Below are positions 6,043 to 7,711 of a DNA stretch of 7,711 nt, piece after piece. Source of the DNA: CAINVV01 sp031432175 (GTDB lineage: Bacteria > Bacteroidota > Bacteroidia > Bacteroidales > Prolixibacteraceae); NCBI GenBank assembly GCA_964358545.1, contig CAYHQN010000167.1:1-7711 (forward strand), written 5' to 3'. Position 1 is the stretch's first letter; each line of letters begins with the position of its first letter. The notes under the pieces were generated by a model that did not search any database, was not told the origin of the DNA, and worked only from the letters and a program-made list of their open reading frames with translations. A program made the position numbers and the translations under genes.

Positions 6043-6260
6043 AATTTACGATTTTGGAATTTCGATTTTGGATTACCGGTCACTGATTCATTCTTCCCTT
6101 TTGTGTCCTTTGTGCCATCCTTAGAGCCCATTGTGGTAAAGATTTTAAAATTCACCACGAAGGACACAAAGGTTACACGAAGGTAAACACAAAGGAGCCG
6201 CAAAAATCACTAATTTTGATCATGGCATAATCCAAAATCGAAATTCCAAAATCGAAAATT
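6043..6260. repeat. 33-bp terminal inverted repeats enclosing a non-coding element
   Basis: Left arm 6043-6075 and right arm 6228-6260 are inverted copies identical at 32 of 33 bases; the one difference is A6048 against the partner of A6255. Each arm is itself a near-tandem of CGATTTTGGA and ATTTCGATTTTGGA words. The arms enclose about 152 bases with an inner inverted repeat. The element begins 5 bases after the YqaA-family stop (6038) and ends 3 bases before the dtd ATG (6264), so it fills the whole interval. It has no open frame of note, no transposase and no flanking duplication that I can see. It resembles a MITE in shape but may instead be an expanded palindromic repeat family. Confidence 0.95.
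6097..6197. repeat. Inner inverted repeat of CACGAAGGACACAAAGG type
   Basis: TTTTGTGTCCTTTGTG at 6099-6114 faces CACGAAGGACACAAAGG at 6156-6172, pairing over about 15 bases with one G-T type mismatch. Further related words follow: TTACACGAAGG (6173-6183) and AAACACAAAGG (6185-6195). A GTGGT (6133) / ACCAC (6154) hairpin lies between. From memory, CCACGAAGGACACAAAGG words form a common dispersed intergenic repeat in environmental bacteria of several phyla. It is nested inside the 33-bp inverted repeat, as though one repeat family had inserted in or grown within another. Confidence 0.8.
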
Positions 6261-6263
6261 CTT

Positions 6264-6719
6264 ATGAGGGTTGTAGTTCAAAGAGTTTCCTATGCTTCTG
6301 TTTCTGTTGATGGAGATAAGGTCTCTTCAATTGGAAACGGGATGTTGGTTTTGGCAGGTTTTGAGCATGGCGACACTGAAGGGGACCTTGATTGGATGAG
6401 CGCCAAAATCACTCAACTCCGTATTTTTGCCGATCAGGGGGGTGTCATGAACCTGTCGGTGAAAGATACTCAAGGGGAAATTCTGCTGATCAGTCAGTTT
6501 ACCCTTCATGCTGCAACCAAAAAGGGGAACCGCCCATCCTATATCAGGGCGGCGCCTCCTGAAATTTCTGTTCCTTTGTACCAGATGTTTGTTGATAAGG
6601 TATCTGAGCATTTGGGAAAACCTGTCAAAACCGGAATTTTTGGGGCCGACATGAAAGTTGAGCTGCTCAACGATGGACCGGTCACAATTATCATCGATTC
6701 GAAAAACAAAGAGTTCTGA
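6264..6719 (+). CDS. dtd: D-aminoacyl-tRNA deacylase
   Basis: Dtd hydrolyses the ester bond of D-aminoacyl-tRNAs (and mischarged Gly-tRNA-Ala), recycling the tRNA and keeping D-amino acids out of proteins; it acts in the cytosol as a homodimer. The 151 residues are of normal length and start MRVVVQRVSYASVSV, the standard N-terminus. The two active-site signatures are both present: LLISQFTLHA (74-83) and NDGPVT (136-141) with the Gly138-cisPro139 pair that screens out L-amino acids. GNRPSY (88-93), KTGIFGADMKVEL (122-134) and IFADQGGVMNLSV (54-66) also match. The start lies 3 bases after the right arm of the 33-bp inverted repeat, so that repeat forms its leader. The next gene, deoC, follows after 32 bases with no terminator, so the two are probably cotranscribed. 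It looks intact. Confidence 0.97.
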   Translation: MRVVVQRVSYASVSVDGDKVSSIGNGMLVLAGFEHGDTEGDLDWMSAKITQLRIFADQGGVMNLSVKDTQGEILLISQFTLHAATKKGNRPSYIRAAPPEISVPLYQMFVDKVSEHLGKPVKTGIFGADMKVELLNDGPVTIIIDSKNKEF

Positions 6720-6751
6720 TGTTTGTTAACTGATTAAAATAGAGATACGCT

Positions 6752-7621
6752 ATGAGTCTGATATTCGATAATTACGAGCGCACTTTCCATGCTGACGAAG
6801 TGAAGAACGGTCTGAAGGCCATCCGGTCCAAAATGGGAGGGACACTTTCCAAAGAGGATATGAAACTGGCTTTCTCCTGCATCGATTTAACCACACTTGG
6901 CGCAGAAGATACTCAGGAGAAGGGACGGGTAATGGCCGAAAAGGTCTCGCTCTTCCCCCGCCATTTTGTTGAATTGCCCAATGTAGCTGCCATCTGCGTC
7001 TATCCAACGCTGGTAAAGGTTGTGAGAAAAAACCTGAAGGATCACAATGTTGCCTTGGCCGCTGTATCGGCTGGATTTCCATCCTCGATGACTTTTCTTG
7101 AAGTGAAGAAGTTGGAGACCTCGATGGCGGTTGCTGCCGGAGCCAATGAGATTGATATAGTGATCTCCATCGGTACATTTTTGGAGGGAAACAGCTCAGA
7201 AGTGATGAAGGAGATCTCGCAAATCAAAGGCAGTTGCGGAGAGGCCCATCTGAAAGTCATTCTCGAAACCGGAGCGCTTAAGACCGCTGAAAATATCTGG
7301 AAAGCATCACTAATGGCCATGGTGGCAGGTGCCGATTTTATCAAAACCTCTACCGGCAAGATGGAACCTGCTGCTACTCCTGAGGCTGCCTGGGTGATGT
7401 GCAACGCCATCAGGGAATTTTACCGGATGACCGGAAAGAAAGTTGGATTTAAAGCTGCCGGAGGAATCGTGGAGAGTGCAGATGCGCTCTTTTATACTGC
7501 CATTTTAAGGAGTATCCTGGGTGAGGAGTGGCTCCATCCCCATCTGTTCAGGATTGGTGCCAGCCGACTGGCAAACAATCTTTTAACTTCGATAACGGAA
7601 GAAAAAATTTCTTATTTTTAG
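6752..7621 (+). CDS. deoC: Deoxyribose-phosphate aldolase
   Basis: DeoC is a class I Schiff-base aldolase that cleaves 2-deoxy-D-ribose 5-phosphate to glyceraldehyde 3-phosphate and acetaldehyde, the last step of deoxynucleoside breakdown, in the cytosol. The 289 residues form one TIM barrel. The Schiff-base lysine is K198 in ADFIKTSTGK (194-203); the proton-relay residues are D135 in NEIDIV (132-137) and K234 in VGFKAAGG (231-238). LKVILETGAL (167-176) and FRIGAS (266-271), the phosphate-binding strand, also match. Length is somewhat above E. coli DeoC (259) because of an N-terminal extension of some 30 residues, usual in the longer bacterial group. The ATG at 6752 lacks a Shine-Dalgarno. 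It is probably in an operon with dtd upstream. No other deo genes are in the window. A repeat of 9-bp units begins 17 bases after the stop. Confidence 0.97.
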   Translation: MSLIFDNYERTFHADEVKNGLKAIRSKMGGTLSKEDMKLAFSCIDLTTLGAEDTQEKGRVMAEKVSLFPRHFVELPNVAAICVYPTLVKVVRKNLKDHNVALAAVSAGFPSSMTFLEVKKLETSMAVAAGANEIDIVISIGTFLEGNSSEVMKEISQIKGSCGEAHLKVILETGALKTAENIWKASLMAMVAGADFIKTSTGKMEPAATPEAAWVMCNAIREFYRMTGKKVGFKAAGGIVESADALFYTAILRSILGEEWLHPHLFRIGASRLANNLLTSITEEKISYF

Positions 7622-7638
7622 GGTACCAAAGCAAAAGG

Positions 7639-7683
7639 AAGTGACTAAAGTGACTAGAGTGAACTAAAGTGCATAAAGTACTT
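7639..7683. repeat. Second AAGTGACTA repeat array, after deoC
   Basis: AAGTGACTA at 7639-7647 and 7648-7656, GAGTGAACTA at 7657-7666, AAGTGCATA at 7667-7675 and AAGTACTT at 7676-7683. The order of unit variants (two consensus units, one starting G, a degenerate unit, then AGTACTT) is the same as in the left arm at 5474-5518. As there, it starts just past a stop codon in the same orientation relative to the gene. An inverted right arm would lie beyond the window edge and cannot be checked here. Confidence 0.93.
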
Positions 7684-7711
7684 TCTCTATATGCCAGATT
7701 TGTATGGAGTC

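Noticed and set aside
6021..6203. Minus-strand open frame of 60 codons across the YqaA-dtd interval
   Set aside because: It consists of translated repeat words and has no recognisable domain.
6043..6260. Insertion sequence
   Set aside because: There are terminal inverted repeats but no transposase open frame and no visible target-site duplication, so only a repeat element is claimed.

Overview
The window looks like a chromosomal piece of a Bacteroidota bacterium, most likely Bacteroidales-like, from a metagenome or draft scaffold (it contains a run of ten Ns). Pointers to Bacteroidota are a eukaryote-type hexokinase like HexA of Bacteroides, an rbfA / methyltransferase / LolC-E permease cluster, starts without clear Shine-Dalgarno sequences, and AT-rich TAnnTTTG-type -7 boxes in the one divergent promoter region. 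I cannot name a genus.

Layout. Minus strand, 1-1429: two neighbouring secondary transporter genes, a DctA-type dicarboxylate symporter (cut by the left edge) and a sugar-porter MFS protein. Each has intact N- and C-terminal parts, but the middle is missing and the frame changes at the joint (about 187-193 and 915-926). Minus strand, 1630-4031: a compact operon transcribed rbfA, then a membrane-tailed SAM methyltransferase, then a LolC/LolE-family permease that starts on a TTG overlapping the upstream stop. 4032-4259: divergent promoter region with the N gap. Plus strand, 4260-7621: hexA-type hexokinase, a small YqaA/DedA-family membrane protein, dtd (D-aminoacyl-tRNA deacylase) and deoC (deoxyribose-phosphate aldolase).

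The strongest unexplained structure is between the plus-strand genes. The hexokinase-to-YqaA interval is almost wholly an inverted repeat built from 9-bp units (AAGTGACTA). A second copy with the same internal order of unit variants begins 17 bp after the deoC stop. The YqaA-to-dtd interval is enclosed by an unrelated 33-bp inverted repeat with one mismatch, which itself holds an inner inverted repeat of CACGAAGGACACAAAGG type. These elements run nearly from stop codon to start codon, so they must be part of the transcripts or their ends.

Functionally the intact genes are mostly housekeeping: 30S maturation (RbfA), envelope transport (LolC/E-like), hexose phosphorylation, D-amino-acid tRNA proofreading and deoxynucleoside breakdown. 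I found no defence, CRISPR, phage or secretion system. The candidates for novelty are the repeat elements and the paired internal deletions, the latter needing an assembly check first.
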